The notes: generated by a model not told the origin, from the letters alone. 64,000 nt of DNA from Ulva prolifera (GCA_023078555.1 CM041196.1:8815985-8879984); one strand, 5' to 3'. Positions 21,376 to 34,929 are shown, numbered from the stretch's first letter. Translations and numbers: made by a program.

Positions 21376-22860
21376 TTGGTACGAGAGGCACCCTGCTCCT
21401 GGCTTCAACAAGCCCAAGTTGCGCTGCACCAGTATCACATGTGTTTGCAGCAAGATACTGTCTACCTAGGTGTCCCCATCTGTCCTCAGTGTGGGTTGTG
21501 AGCAGGTTCTCGCAATGAGGTCACTCAAGTCCACAACAAGGAGGAATTCACTACCTGCGAACAACGCCTGAAGATACTTTTGGACGTATATACACTGTGC
21601 TAGAGGCGACAAGTTTGTGCAGGTGATAGGCGTGCGTGTGGGTAGCAGCTGTAGCCTAGATTGCCAGGCGATTAGAGCAATGGCAGCCTGTCCGAACGGA
21701 TGGTATTAGGCATTATAATTAGGAATGTACCGGACATGAACGCATGATCATATAACGATATAAGGAACGGTACTGGATGATTTGCCCCGCATTACCATAA
21801 TGGCGCACCATGCATTGCGCAGTCGCTCTGCAGTGGCGCACTATTGCCGTTATGCGCCACGGAACGAGGCGTGAGCCACTGGCCCACGGTGCGCCAGCTG
21901 TAAGAGAGCGAAAACAAGAGCACGCCGCGAGGAGCTTGATACGATCAGGGACACTTGCAGTAGTGCCCATGAGTGGATTTGTTATGAATAGGAACAGATC
22001 GCGAGGTTTCGCTGCATCTGGCGTGGGATTCTTGCTACGTGTGTATCTCGCGAGTACCCCGACATCACAATATATCACATTGGGGCAGTAAAACACGGAC
22101 ATGTTATCGTAATGTACGTGCCGCCTTTCAGAGGAGCGCATTCTCGTGGCAATTGCAAGTGGCCTTTCACAGCGCTGGTAGGAACGGACGATTCGCAGAA
22201 GCCCACCAAAACGTCACAGCGGCGTCTTCAGAGCCAATGGCGGACACAACATATGCTATTGATGGTATATACACCACCTGGCCTTGAATGCTGTATCAAT
22301 GCTTGGCGGTTTGGCCTCGTAGAGCACTGGCATTGGCTATCACACTTCGTGATACCGAGCGGCGACGGAAGGATGCACTCACTAGGCACGCCTTCCAACA
22401 CACAAACTGCCTACTTTCACAGCTTGTACAGATCTGTAACGCAGGAGAGCTCACTGAACGAGCACTGGCATGCCACTCCGCACTCCGCGTCGCCAGTGCA
22501 GCGTCCGCATTGGCCAGCTCAAGCGAGCAGCACGACCGTAATAGAACCCCAGTCCGCACTATAATCACATTTCAATGTATATGAAGCTCCTCGTGCGCTG
22601 ATCTGTCATCGCGTTCGGTGTAGACGCTGGTTTCCCAATCGCTGCCCCACGGGAATGCTGCACTCAACACGAGCCCAAGCGCTCCATTCTACTCCGAATG
22701 ACCTGGGACCGCTTTCACAGCCCTAACAATAGAAGTATCTCTATCATAAACATTTTAAAATCACGAAAAGCGACTACTGATAGCATTTCTTCGAATTTGC
22801 ACTCAGTGGCGCACCCCGATGGCGCACCCATTGGTGAGCCAGTCTGGCATCTGGCCTGTG
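21376..22860. other. No gene recognised
   Basis: Several ORFs of 80-150 codons overlap on both strands with no family signature. One plus-strand frame at 22288-22584 is Ala/Leu/Arg-rich and helical, but lacks support. It lies between the unknown gene and the 56-bp array. Confidence 0.4.
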
Positions 22861-22864
22861 AACT

Positions 22865-24190
22865 GTTGCATTCTGGACAGAACAACAGAGCAGAACAGAT
22901 CCAGTGCAACAGCATCAACTGTTGCATTCTGGACAGAACAACAGAGCAACGCACATCCAGTGCAACAGCATCAACTGTTGCATTCTGGACAGAACAACAG
23001 AACAGCACACATCCAGTGCAACAGCATCAACTGTTGCATTCTGGACAGAACAACAGAACAGCACACATCCAGTGCAACAGCATCAACTGTTGCATTCTGG
23101 ACAGAACAACAGAGCAGAACAGATCCAGTACAACCGCATCAACTGTTGCATTCTGGACAGAACAACAGAGCAACACACATTCAGTGCAACAGCATCAACT
23201 GTTACATTCTGGACAGAACAACAGAACAGCACACATCCAGTGCAACAGCATCAACTGTTGCATTCTGGACAGAACAACAGAGCAACACACATCCAGTGCA
23301 ACAGCATCAACTGTTGCATTCTGGACAGAACAACAGAGCAGAACAGATCCAGTACAACCGCATCAACTGTTGCATTCTGGACAGAACAACAGAGCAACAC
23401 ACATCCAGTGCAACAGCATCAACTGTTGCATTCTGAACACAACAACAGAACAGCACACATCCAGTGCAACAGCATCAATTGTTGCATTCTGGACAGAACA
23501 AACAGAGCAGAACATATCCAGTACAACCGCATCAACTGTTGCATTCTGGACAGAACAACAGAACAGCACACATCCAGTGCAACAGCATCAACTGTTGCAT
23601 TCTGGACAGAACAACAGAGCAACACACATCCAGTGCAACAGCATCAACTGTTGCATTCTGGACAGAACAACAGAGCAGAACAGATCCAGTACAAACTGCA
23701 TCAACTGTTGCATTCTGGACAGAACAACAGAACAGCACACATCCAGTGCAACAGCATCAACTGTTGCATTCTGGACAGAACAACAGAGCAGAACAGATCC
23801 AGTACAACCGCATCAACTGTTGCATTCTGGACAGAACAACAGAGCAACACACATCCAGTGCAACAGCATCAACTGTTGCATTCTGGACAGAACAACAGAA
23901 CAGCACACATCCAGTGCAACAGCATCAACTGTTGCATTCTGGACAGGGCAACAGAGCAGAACAGATCCAGTACAACCGCATCAAACTGTTGCATTCTGGA
24001 CAGAACAACAGAGCAGAACAGATCCAGTACAACCGCATCAACTGTTGCATTCTGGACAGAACAACAGAACAGAACAGATCCAGTACAACCGCATCAACTG
24101 TTGCATTCTGGACAGAACAACAGAACAGCACACATCCAGTGCAACAGCATCAACAGTTGCATTCTGGGCAGGGCAACAGAGCAGCACCCC
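22865..24190. repeat. Minisatellite, about 24 units of 56 bp
   Basis: Units begin GTTGCATTCTGGACAGAACA and start at 22865, 22921, 22977 and so on, exactly 56 bp apart except for three one-base insertions (near 23510, 23695 and 23983). Two unit types differ in the second half (GAGCAACACACATCC against GAGCAGAACAGATCC with GTACAACCGC) and are interspersed, which points to higher-order mixing. Because 56 is not a multiple of three and no forward frame has a stop, ORFs of up to 500 codons arise on the plus strand. They are a by-product of the repeat, not evidence for a protein. The array ends about 45 bp from the stop codon of the Crypton gene. Confidence 0.95.
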
Positions 24191-24235
24191 TATACCTTGA
24201 TCTAGTCACAAGTGATCATCAACGAATAGCTGATG

Positions 24236-27200
24236 CTACAGGTTATCATACGTTGCATGAGTGGCAGCCACACCTTCTTGCTGCCGATGATGATGTTCGA
24301 TCGCATTGCTCATCTTGTAGATCGTTTGCAGTGTTGGATCATCCACACCTCGAACTGCTTCCAGTTTCATAATCATGTTCTCAATTCCTTGCAGTCGGAT
24401 GTCCATGGCCACGCTGTCACTGTGATTGCTTGCTGCGAGCTTGCCTACTGACATGATCACCTGGTGTAGACGTTTTTCGACTGTGAGGCCGCTCTATTCC
24501 TACACTAAGACACACATTGCTATATTTCGCTACAAATCACGTCCCATCACTGCGACAACATCAGAACATCAGCACCTGCAAGCGCCGGTCTTGTTGTAGC
24601 AGCATCGACCCCTGGTTTTCTGCGATCACCGTCTGAGCAAGTGAAGCAAGCTGCGTTTGGGCAGTCCTCAAGTTCAACATGGTCCCTTCAGCCTGGGCTC
24701 GGGCGACAGGGTTGTCCGAAGCTTGTACAAAGGCCTGCGAAGAGAATGCAGATGGCTGTCATTCCATGCACTTGATATGAACGGTATATGAGCAAGCACG
24801 AACGAGTAGTGGCATGCAAGCAGCACACCGTCAGGCTTTGATGCACCGTTTCAAGGGCCGTTCGACTCCGATATAGCATGGCCTCTGCTGATTCATCTTC
24901 CTGCGGTGGTGCGCGTTGCCTGAACAAGACCTGCAGTTCCAATTCCAATCTATAGTCACATGCATCTTGCATGAATGCCAATACAACGACATGAATGGTG
25001 GCAGCAAGCATGTGTACTTGAATGGGTTCAACAAGCAAGGCTTGTGCTAAGAATGGGGTGCAAGCCGCACCTCAGCCTCCAATGCCTGCTTTTTCCGGTT
25101 GAATCTCCTTGCAACTGCGGCTGCAGGGTCCATCACCTCTTCTGGAATCTGTTGATCTGTAATGAAAGTGGCACCGATTGCTTTTGCTCTTCTGACCACA
25201 CTGCTCGGTGGCACGAACGCTGGGAGCTCATGCCCTGTCATCTGCAACCTCTTGCACTCGTCCTCATGCGCGAACAAGAGGCAAAACACCTGCACATCAA
25301 TATGAAGTGTCACCAATCACAGCTTGCATGCGGTAACCGCTTCCGAGGGCGTGTCACAAGTTGACCAGCAACAACAGAGATTCAGACATTCGTACATCCC
25401 ACTGAAGGTCTGCCCACTGTGTCCACTGGTCATCATGCAGCGTGTATCGATCCAAATCATCGAATAACGGGTGGTCATCAAACAACCAATGATCGGGGTA
25501 TAGAATCTTCAGTATAGGTAAAACCTGTACCAGTCAAAAATCAAGACAACATGGAGTCATTCGAGACGGCCACTAGCCACAGCTGCGAGGACCACATACT
25601 TGCGCCAATACATTGGCAAGAAAGTCCAAGACCTCCAAAAACTTCTCGAGGGAGTTGCCCTCTTGGGTGGCTAACTTCTCTTGTACCTGCACACTCATTG
25701 TCTAAGGCTTATTTTGCGACAGCGCTGAAGGAAACAAGATGAGCTGCACATGCACATGGATAAGCATGCGCACCTCTTTGCTTTTCACCCATTCCAGTGC
25801 CTGCTTGATGTTGAGCGTGGTTCCATCAGTCAGCTCGATCACTTTAGTGAAAACTTTAGCCTTGATTGCAGCCGGGGCAACTAGATATCCGTGCTTTGGT
25901 AAGAAATGCTTCGTTGATTCGTAACCGTGTGTCAAGCACACGGTTCTCGTTGATGGGACTGTATTGTAGGACTGGCTCAAGGTTGTCTGATTCCACTTCC
26001 CAGCACGTGCAGCATCTGCCTCACTCCCACTGCACCAATGATCAACAAATCACATTCAGCAAAGGATCGCGGACGCAGCAGGCATGTTCTCTTCCACATA
26101 CCCTCGCTCAACAATCTCCTCTGCTCCATCACGCCGGTTTGTGTGCTGTTTTTTTGGTAAGTTGCGACCGAAGCATGTCTTCTGCATATTGCGGATCCGA
26201 TTGTCCATAGCAGATGATGGATTCTTCAAGTCGGGATCAAATGGGGGTTCTGGATATTGGTGGGTAGCGAGCGGAGCTTGCATCCTGCATATGAATAGGG
26301 TGACGGTCATCTTGTGAACAAGTTTCACGGAAGTGTGAATGTTTGTGAATGCGATTGAGGTTGCCTACCAAGATGTAGTTTCAGCTACCGACTCTGGCAG
26401 CGGCTGCCCATTGCCAAGGAACAGGCGACAGGCTACGTGTATAGCCAAATGCAGCAGTGGGCATCGCAGAAGCTCATTGCCATATGTAACAGCTCGACAA
26501 TCTGCATGCTTGCCCTCCTTGTTCGCCTTTGCACCATGGATCGCAAAAATCAACATGGGCATCACCGTAGGCAATGAATAATAGTTGGTATATGTGAAGA
26601 TATGTCCGATTGGAAGGTCTCTGAATTCCTTGCCCCTGAGCAACATGACTCTCATCATGTATTGTTGCCGCCTGCACACTAGCAGTGATTGAGCCCTGAG
26701 GAAACACAGTGCACTGACCTTGCTCTCCGCTATCCCTACACGAGATGATTTGTGTTCGCACCCTATAGATTCCAGGGCAAGTCGGGCGAGAAGGGTCGAA
26801 GGAGAAAACACTGCCTTCTGAACTTGAAAAAGGCAATTACCTCTCTTACTTTGATCTTTTATGCCCAGCTCAAATAATATCATCGCTTGCTCAAGCTTCT
26901 CTCGGAAAGTGGCCAAGTACAGGCAGGACTTTTGGTAACGCTTGCTGGATCCCTGATTCATATTGCAAAGATTTTGATGTTGAAGAGTGTGCAGTGATTG
27001 TCACCGTGAATTAACATGTTGAGCATTGTACTTGACTGAAGCATGGAACGCACCGACCAGCATCGATCTGTTTGGCGAGAGAGGGCCAGAAATTGTTGAA
27101 TGCCGCTGTGCCTCTGAAGTCACCAACTGGAAAATGGCCTCCATACATTGTTTCCACCTGTTTACCCCAATGCGCAATTCCATTGGCCATATTCTGGTAG

Positions 27201-29679
27201 AATGAAAGTGATCCCTGCACGCAACCGCACACTGCTGGCACAATCACATGATGCACACAACACTTGGAGGTCCATCGACATGGACATTACCGATGAGAAG
27301 CCATTGCTTTGAATTTCTTGGCTGAAACAGACGCCTCCAGACAGTAACATCGCTTCAAACCCAAGGTTCGCAACATTGCCGCGCTTGAGCTCGCCAAGAT
27401 ATCGCAGTGTGGGCATGTCACTCCATTGAACACCCCGTAACATGTTGCTGGCATCATTTAATTCACGTATATCCTTCAGAGTTTCAGGATCCAGAGATCC
27501 CACTGACACTGCAATGCGGTGCTGGTCAGAGGCTGTATGCGATGACATCATCTCATGCAATTTACTCCAGGCAACCTGGAAAACAAATGAATCGCACCTT
27601 TGTATTTTTCACCGCTTGAGAACTTCTCGTAAATACTCATGAATTTGTCTTCAATCTTCTGGCAAAATGTCTCTCGGCACTCCCTCAGCGATGCCAACAT
27701 ATCTTGGATCATGTCTGTGTGAAGAGCTTCCGAAAAGCTGTGAATGCTTGGTTGTGCACCAAGCTGTTCAGCCACTTGATCAGATGCTTGGCACACCTCG
27801 TCAAGAGGCAACTTTTCCAACTTTTCTGTACTTGTAACATCCACTTGAACATCTCCACACTCATCAATAAACTGGTTGAGCAAGATTGCCCAAGCCCCTG
27901 TGGTGTGTGGTGACAAGCCCAGATCTAGCCATTTCTGACCTGCACAACAAGTCAATGTCACACATCAAGAGACATAAGAGGCTGAGCATGATCACAAACA
28001 TTGACAATAAGGTAATCGGGTACCTGCGCGGGCTGTGCCCCATAGATGATACTGGAAAAATTGTAAAAACAACAAAGTGTGCAATGCCTTGGCGGCAATG
28101 CACACGTCTTCGGACGGCATGGCCCCAGTCTCTGAACTTGGAACTTGTGCCTTGTGCAAACAGGCGGCCATCCATGCTAGTGCATCAAGGACTGCAAACA
28201 GCTGCTTTGTGAGTGTTCCAGCTTGATGCTGATTGAACATTGAATGTTGCTTGGACAATCATACATATACAAGTTGAAGCGTGGACCTTACAGTGAGAGG
28301 ATGTCTTACCGTCCTGAGAAGTCGGCCTGATATGCCAATGCTTCGGGGAACACAGATCGCACTTTTTGCACAATTGCTTTCCGACGGACCATGGCTATCT
28401 TGGACGGCTGGTGGCGTTGCAGCAACACATGTAATTCACCTCTGAGCAGTCTTGGTAGCAGCCTGTCCTCGTCCGGTTCATTGTTGTCAGCATTTATATT
28501 CTGCAAACATGTTACATGTAGTCTTGATGAGTATTATTGCTATGTATCTGGAAAAAAGTCATAACCACGGTTGTTGAACCCACCGGTGCACGACATGCAC
28601 TCCAGAAGGCAGCCACTAGGCCCTCCTGGTTAGTGGCTGCTGAGTCATCTAATGCAACGCTCAACATCTTCTTCATGCGGTCCTCAGTGTCACCGAGTGC
28701 GACCTTGAGGACAACCGCCATCCCATTCTTTATGTTGGCATCAGCAAGGAACCTCTTGCGCAGGCATTCGCTGTCCTTGGCACCTGCCGTTGCAGCATGC
28801 TTCAGATCCACAGCATGATCCCTCAGCTTTTTGACTGAACCGATGTAGGTTGTCAACAGCTGAGGCTGCGGCACTGGCACCACCATAAAACCTTCCTGCG
28901 GCAGAGTGTCATCATTGACCATCAGCACATAGCACACACAGAACATGCACATAGACTAGGGTCAGCTTGATGTTACCTCGCCATCGTCCCTGACCAGTGT
29001 GACTGATTTCCATGCATCCGGGTGTTGGATGGACAGATACACCATCATCTCTGAAATGACCTTGCTGTATTTCATGAGCTTGTTATCAGCAGTGTGCTTG
29101 TCTGTGTCGAACACTATCGAGGCCACATCATTGACTATAGACATTAGGTTGTCACGAACGCTGGTTGTTCCTGTATCTTTGTGGCTGCACACAAACAAAG
29201 ATGACTGAAATTCAATTGGTAGCGGAACCACAGACATGGAGCACACTGAAGGTGAGGAGCTCACGCTGCAATTTTGGCGTCGAGCCATTCAGCCTCGATG
29301 TGAATGCCCAAATACATAGCTGCAAACTGAATGAGATAATGGTTCATCCCACCACTATCGAGATTGCCTTTCAAAATGTGAAGTGCTGTGTCCTTCAAAG
29401 AAATGTATAGAGGCTTGTATCGAGGCTTCCCTGCATATCAAACACCAATGGCCACTCCGTGAGGTGCAAAGAGATTTGCAGCAATTGACAGAGGCCGCAA
29501 TCGTGCACACCTGCGAGCCTATCCTCCAGTCGCATAAGATAATGCATCTCGTTGTCACCCTCATTGCCAGCCTCGCTGCACGGAAATTCACCTTCAGTTG
29601 CGTCTGCATCCGATTCAAAACCGGGAAATTCAAAATCCGGCCACCGTTCGTCGCCGGGTACAGCGTCATCCAGCTCCAT
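24236..29679 (-). CDS. Crypton-type tyrosine recombinase, multi-exon, near complete
   Basis: The ATG is at 29679 and the stop TAG at about 24236, about 14 exons. The amino-terminal half (29679-27598) repeats the exons described at 1-2059. The catalytic half has the tyrosine-recombinase order: an Arg in GKEFRDLPI (about 26625), an Ndc10/CBF3-domain-like stretch (IHGAKANKEGKHADC, then LLRCPLLHLA), H-x-x-R in KQHTNRRDGAEEI (about 26148), and the Tyr in GKWNQTTLSQSYNTV (about 25965). A 72-nt intron (26030-26101, GTATGT to GTGCAG) restores the classic spacing between H-x-x-R and Tyr with matching phase. Later exons (about 25774, 25290-25073, 24735, 24451-24236) are helical and Gln-rich. Cryptons move a circular intermediate by strand exchange. 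Phase at two internal exon joins (exons 5-6 and 7-8) is unresolved, so activity is not shown. Confidence 0.75.
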
Positions 29680-31655
29680 GACAGCTCAAATAATAAGAAA
29701 TCTGGATTGAGTGCTATAGCATATTGAATTCGCTTTATTCGACGACGCCGAGTGGGAGCACGAGGACAGACACACTAAAAAAAACTCACACGGGCCCAGA
29801 AAAACACGGCAACATTTGCCAACATCATGCAGATGCAATAATTAACTCATTACCAAGCATACTGTGCTGCAAGAGTGGCTCCCGCGTTCACTTTGGTGGC
29901 AACCAAGCTAAGCTTAGCTTAGCATCGAACCCCGTTATATAGGGCCCGCCCGACCCGCCAGAACCCCCTTCATCGGGCAGCTAAGGGGTATGCTCTGTGT
30001 GGTGGCCACGGGCCCAACTCCTATAATGTTAGGACATATGCATGAGCATATGCATGAGAACAATCCATGTGAGGATTGTGTGCGGTCACTATGATTATGA
30101 CCGCCTTAGACTTGACTGATCGGTGGCATGTAGTCATGTGCCTCCAAGTCCACTATAACCATTCTCTTACAGTCTTACGTAGTTCCTGAATTTCCTCACT
30201 GCATCACAGTACATCCTTAGATATGTGCATTGCCGACGTACGACCTGCTCCACAGGTAACGGCTCTGCAGCCCACTAGATAGCTTGACTAATGCTGCGCA
30301 TAGGTCCTTGATTATAACAGCGAGAAGTGTGGCCATACCACTTCAGCACCTCGACAGACGAACGGCGGGTAGCTTCGAAGAAAGCCTTCCAATCATCAGT
30401 AGGAGGGATATGGCGATGCAGATTGCTTCGCGCTCTGCTGCTTGCAAAGCGTCGAAGCCTGACAGCTGGATGAGGTCGGGAGGTACGCCATCGTATTCCG
30501 GAAGGAGGACGACAAACGCATAAAACTGACTATACTCGCTAGGATCGGCCGTGACAGAGATCTATCACCGATACCTGATGACGGATCGGATAGCGCAGGG
30601 AGCTGGGCACCCTAGTGAGCGTACAGAAACTACAAGAGAGAAAGACAGGGGTGACAATGATGCACACAGTGGAATGACCGGAACGGAAGCGCCCCAATCG
30701 AACAAAGCACTAGAAGAATGGCGACACGGTGAATCCGAGAGCTGACGTAGTGTTTACGGAGGAGTGCCTTCGGAGGTTACGTGGAGGCTTGACGTAGGTT
30801 GCATGGACTTTCGGCGCGGTGCTGCGAAGGTGGGGCGGAGGTAGGTAGGATGTTCCGTTTCCCGTCCGATAAGCCCCAGGGCAACGCCCTTTAGGGCTAG
30901 CCTGCCTTTGGAGCGCAATCGGAGTTTGAACGGATGAAAACACGGTTCCGTTGTGCGTCCGACGGACATGATACGGACGTTTGCACTATATGTTAGATCC
31001 GTCTCGTGTCCGTCTAGCGTTCGACACGGGGCGGCGGAAACTACAGGCTGGGCCGTAGGATTGGTAGAGTCTGACGTCTGGCTTGGGATATTCCCGTATG
31101 GTTCCGTGAGGTGCACTTGTAGACACTGGTCCAGACGCAACCAATAGTGACGTGGCTACGCGTGGGTGTTATCACCAGGTCAGGCTTAAGCCAAGCTTGG
31201 TTTCGCTCGTGTAAGTGGGGTGCAAGCAGGATAGTGGTATTTTGGAAGCACGATGTGGCTATTTTGTTTGTTACCATTTGAGGCACATGTACACGGCACT
31301 GGAATTGGCAACTTGCATGCATTCATATGCTATAGGTTCTTACAATGCTTTTGCTTTCTTTATTCATCTGGAGTATCATACATAGCACACACTCACTCCC
31401 ACACATTCGCTCTTGTTAAACTCCCGTGACATTCCCTGGACATGACCGGGCAAAGGATCTATGTACAGGTTGCAAGATGGACTGAGGTGGCATCTCTACT
31501 TGTTCTGGGGGCCGCCTAATAAGGAATCTTGAACCTTTGCCAACTCCTCCTGCATGCAATGCCAGCTGCATGAATCTGCGGCTCTGATGTATTCGTGGTC
31601 TGAGTTACTATCATACAAATATTGCTACTAATGCAGACATTGGTGTAACATTTCA
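29680..31655. other. No gene recognised (copy 2)
   Basis: Counterpart of 2060-4035 with no visible difference. It holds the same small palindrome and the dispersed repeat. Confidence 0.5.
30587..30709. repeat. Dispersed repeat, unsplit copy (copy 2)
   Basis: Counterpart of 2967-3089. Its relative at 33783-33858 plus 34872-34929 is split by the hAT element, which dates that insertion after the spread of this repeat. Confidence 0.7.
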
Positions 31656-31659
31656 GATC

Positions 31660-33782
31660 AAGTGTATCGGTTATTTAGTGACACACCGTCAACATCGCAT
31701 TCTTCTCCTTCAATTGCAACACAGTCAGACACTTGCTTTTCGGCCGGGACGGGGCCAGCCGATTCTTGCAGTCCTGAATATGTGCCCGAAGATCGATACG
31801 TGCTTGTTCGTCGGCCTCCTTGTCTGCCTTGGCCTTTCGTGTTGTGAGAGTTTCTTTGGAGTTCTGCAACATACATGCGCTCTTTCACTTGGTCGGATGA
31901 TGGGTGGGGCATTGACACTCGGACAAGGCACACAAAGACTCACATCTAGCAAGGGTATACCGGCGCCGCGGCTCGTAATTCCATCTCCGGCTTCTGGCAG
32001 CGATCGTCTGCATGCGGGGGAGAACCAGGCTCCTCCTCTTCATCTGCTTGGGCGTGACCCACCTCTTCCACGAACGGCTGGTACTCACTTGGTTCTCGCC
32101 GGAGCGCTGCCGACGGGGAGATAGGTCAGGGAGCATTGCGCGTCGTCCGGTGTTGGAATGGGTGCCCCGTCTTCCTGACTTGATGCGGTAGGTGCCTGTA
32201 CCCGCATAGCTGTCTCGAATCGTGGCACAGGCCGCTCACACATGCGCCCGTACAATCCCGGTTTCACTCAAATGCCATCCTCAGGCGGTCAGTACAGTGT
32301 GTGGTGAGATTGCACCTCGCCGGACTACCTCGTTCTCTTGCCCTGTTGGACAGGAGAGTCAGCGGTCCCTTCGATAGCGCGCTGGGCTGCATTACTGCTG
32401 CAGAGTCCTTCGCAAACGCAATCTCCGTCCTCGATTGCCCATGCCTCGGGCGTTTTCATGGGTTCTCCGTTAATCGGGATGCGGTCTCCTCTCACGGTGA
32501 ACTGCGCACGGGAAGGGTTTGTCGGAACACAGTGGCCATTCGCGGAATGGCCATTCTGTGCCCATGCAAGTGCAGATCCATGCATGCCGCGCCGCATTGG
32601 AGCGGCCATTTGCGGAATGGCCATTCTACGCCCATGCAAGTGCAGATCCATGCATGCCGCACCGCGCTGGAGTGGCCATTCGCGGAATGGCCACTTTGTG
32701 CCCATGCATGTGCAGATCCATGCATGCCACGCCTCCCTAGAGTGGCCATTCGCGGAATGGCCACTCCAGCTCGGACCAAGGAGGTGGACATGCCTTGGTG
32801 TTCTCAAACACTTGCAGTGCCGCTGCAAGCTTCCTCTGCGCGCGATATGCGTGCTTCTTCCGCATCGCCGTGTTATGGTCCCATGCCTGTCTCGAATACA
32901 TCCTGCACATCGGGTCACTCCGTCTGCGGATACGGCATGCTTCCTTTCTCGGCCTTATCCACCTTCGGGCACGGCAACAGGTACATCACAACCCCGGAGG
33001 AAACCCGAGCATCCGCAGAGGCACACTCTTTGTTCTTGGAGTTCAAATGTTTGCAAATGTAGAAAGCACGATTGAAATTCCTCGCAGCGACGTACGCTTC
33101 ACCTGGTTTGCCGTCATGTACACGATACCCGTCACTGCATGCTGACCGCGAATGGCCATACTGAAAGGCCGCAAGAAACTACACTGAAAGTCGGTGGCAT
33201 GCAGGCCCGTCGCCCTGACGGGGTGGCAGCGGACAACAGGTTGCAATCTCGTTGTTTGTCGGAGACGTCAGCCGTACCCCTGCTGCAGCTTTTCCCAGTG
33301 CGTCCGTATGAGATTTCGTTATAATACTTCCAACCCACATCTTCTCATTGGCTAGGGCTGCCTCGTTTACTAGTGACTGCAAGAGCTTTCCCTCTTGTGT
33401 TCGAATGCAAGCGCGAGTGGAAGCGTCATACCGTAAGTTTAGTTGGGCGAAATGTTAAGTATGTGTGCGGAGTACTTAGCACATGACGCCTGAGATCTGG
33501 GATCACACCTGCATGGTCAGTATCTGAGTCAGATACTTGAACCATGACCTTGTTCGACCTATACAGAGAGCTGGAATGTGTCTTCTCATTCGCGGGCTGG
33601 TGACTGCCATGTGTCACCCCGTGCGTGCATCCGCATGTGCACCTGCCTTGGGCGCTACGAGGCACTTTCACAACATCTTGCCGGCTTCTGCTATTCCTCT
33701 CACTATGGTTCTCATCTCCTCCGTCAACATCAGCACCGCATCCTTCACCTTGTCCCACTTCACGTCAGCGTCGTTGTTGACT
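31660..33782 (-). CDS. Unrecognised spliced gene, exons only partly resolved (copy 2)
   Basis: Counterpart of 4040-6162 and apparently identical to it, so the lack of one continuous frame is not explained by the indel problem that affects other parts of the duplication. The frame interruptions here are therefore more likely introns or true decay. Confidence 0.35.
32532..32770. repeat. 70-bp tandem array with a stem-loop in each unit (copy 2)
   Basis: Counterpart of 4912-5150 with the same 3.4 units and the same sequence variants in each unit, which argues that the two copies were not separated for long. Confidence 0.9.
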
Positions 33783-34215
33783 AGCCGGGTAGCGCAGGGA
33801 GTTGGGCACCCTAGCGAGCGTGCAGAAAACGACAGGAGAGAAAGACAGGGGTAACAATCAGGGCTCTACAAGCCGGTTTTTTTTTTCTTGTCGGGGTAAA
33901 CCGAAGCCATACCCAATTTCTGTCGGGCTGGCCACGAAAAGCACCCTGCTGAATATCGGGTTGCCCGCCGCCCTCCACAGGTTCTATCGGGGGCGTCAAA
34001 AACAATTTTCGGGTGATTTGCATTTGCACGCGCTCATGCACTGGGCAGTGTTCTTGCCTTAACACAAATCTGAAAGCAGTTACCGATGAGCAAACGCGCG
34101 CTTGAATCATTAATCTTGTATTATTAATCTTGTAGCGCTCATACATTGCATTATCACGAGCCTTTTCGAGCCCAGCGGCAAGGACCTGTGCTTCGGCTGC
34201 GCGCGTGTGGTTGTG

Positions 34216-34566
34216 TTACAAAAGAGTGAACGCGCGCGTGTGGTTGTGTGAGTTCTGATGCTTCCTAAAGTCGTTCCCGTCCTTGATCCTGTGTAGTTTC
34301 CCTTTGGAGCTTCCCTTACAAGACTCACAAACAGAACAGGTCCAACAGTGAGCTTTATTGACTGGGCCTTGATACACACTCAATGGATACTCAAGCTGGC
34401 GTTCGCGAACTTTCTGTTCAGACAATCGTGGCATATCGCCTGAGCGTTCCGCAGCCATCTTCGAACAACTGGCTTCGTTGCTGCCCTGGTCGGCTGATGC
34501 AGGAGTTTCGGCCGTGTGCCTGCGCTTCGGCCCTTGACCAGTGAACCCGAGCGGAACCAAGGCCAT
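34216..34566 (-). CDS. Short zinc-finger-like ORF inside the hAT element (copy 2)
   Basis: Counterpart of 6596-6946: about 117 codons from the first ATG, with a Cys/His cluster in its carboxy-terminal half and no catalytic region. Confidence 0.45.
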   Translation of the reverse strand: MALVPLGFTGQGPKRRHTAETPASADQGSNEASCSKMAAERSGDMPRLSEQKVRERQLEYPLSVYQGPVNKAHCWTCSVCESCKGSSKGKLHRIKDGNDFRKHQNSHNHTRAFTLL

Positions 34567-34736
34567 TCTCGCAATGCGCAAGCAGCAAGCAACATTGTTG
34601 CGACTCACCTGATGAATGCTCTGTCATTGCAATGTGCATCCGGTGCCTTCAGGCCCGACAGGATGTCGGGATCCCAACAAGCTGTCGCCGTTGGTCGGGG
34701 TATCCCGAAAAGCACCATTGGCGGCCGTCGGGCACG

Positions 34737-34770
<34 letters not shown>
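34737..34770. repeat. 34-C homopolymer inside the hAT element (copy 2)
   Basis: One base shorter than in copy 1. It is the first point, reading from the left, at which the two copies differ. Confidence 0.9.
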
Positions 34771-34929
34771 TGGCTTGTCGGGGGGAACCGACGACTCGCT
34801 TCGCTTGCCGTCGGTTTTTTTTGCCTTTTTCCAAATTTTCGTCGGGAAACCGATCGGGATGTAGAGCCCTGGTAACAATGCAGCACACAATGCAATGACT
34901 GGAACAGGAGCGCCCCAATCGACCAAAGG

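Larger units (their letters stand above)
33859..34871 (-). mobile_element. hAT-type DNA transposon, complete ends, 1013 bp (copy 2)
   Basis: Counterpart of 6239-7252, with the same 12-bp terminal repeats. Target duplication GTAACAAT is at 33851-33858 and 34872-34879. One C is missing from the homopolymer (34737-34770, 34 C). Presence at the same position in both copies means the insertion came before the duplication or haplotype split. Confidence 0.85.

Noticed and set aside
22865..24190. CRISPR array
   Set aside because: Repeats are contiguous with no unique spacers, and the context is eukaryotic.
22698..24372. ORFs of 200-500 codons across the 56-bp array as a repetitive protein
   Set aside because: All three forward frames are open because the repeat has no stops, and the unit length is not a multiple of three. 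No frame is favoured, no start context is visible, and one-base insertions in the array do not matter to openness.
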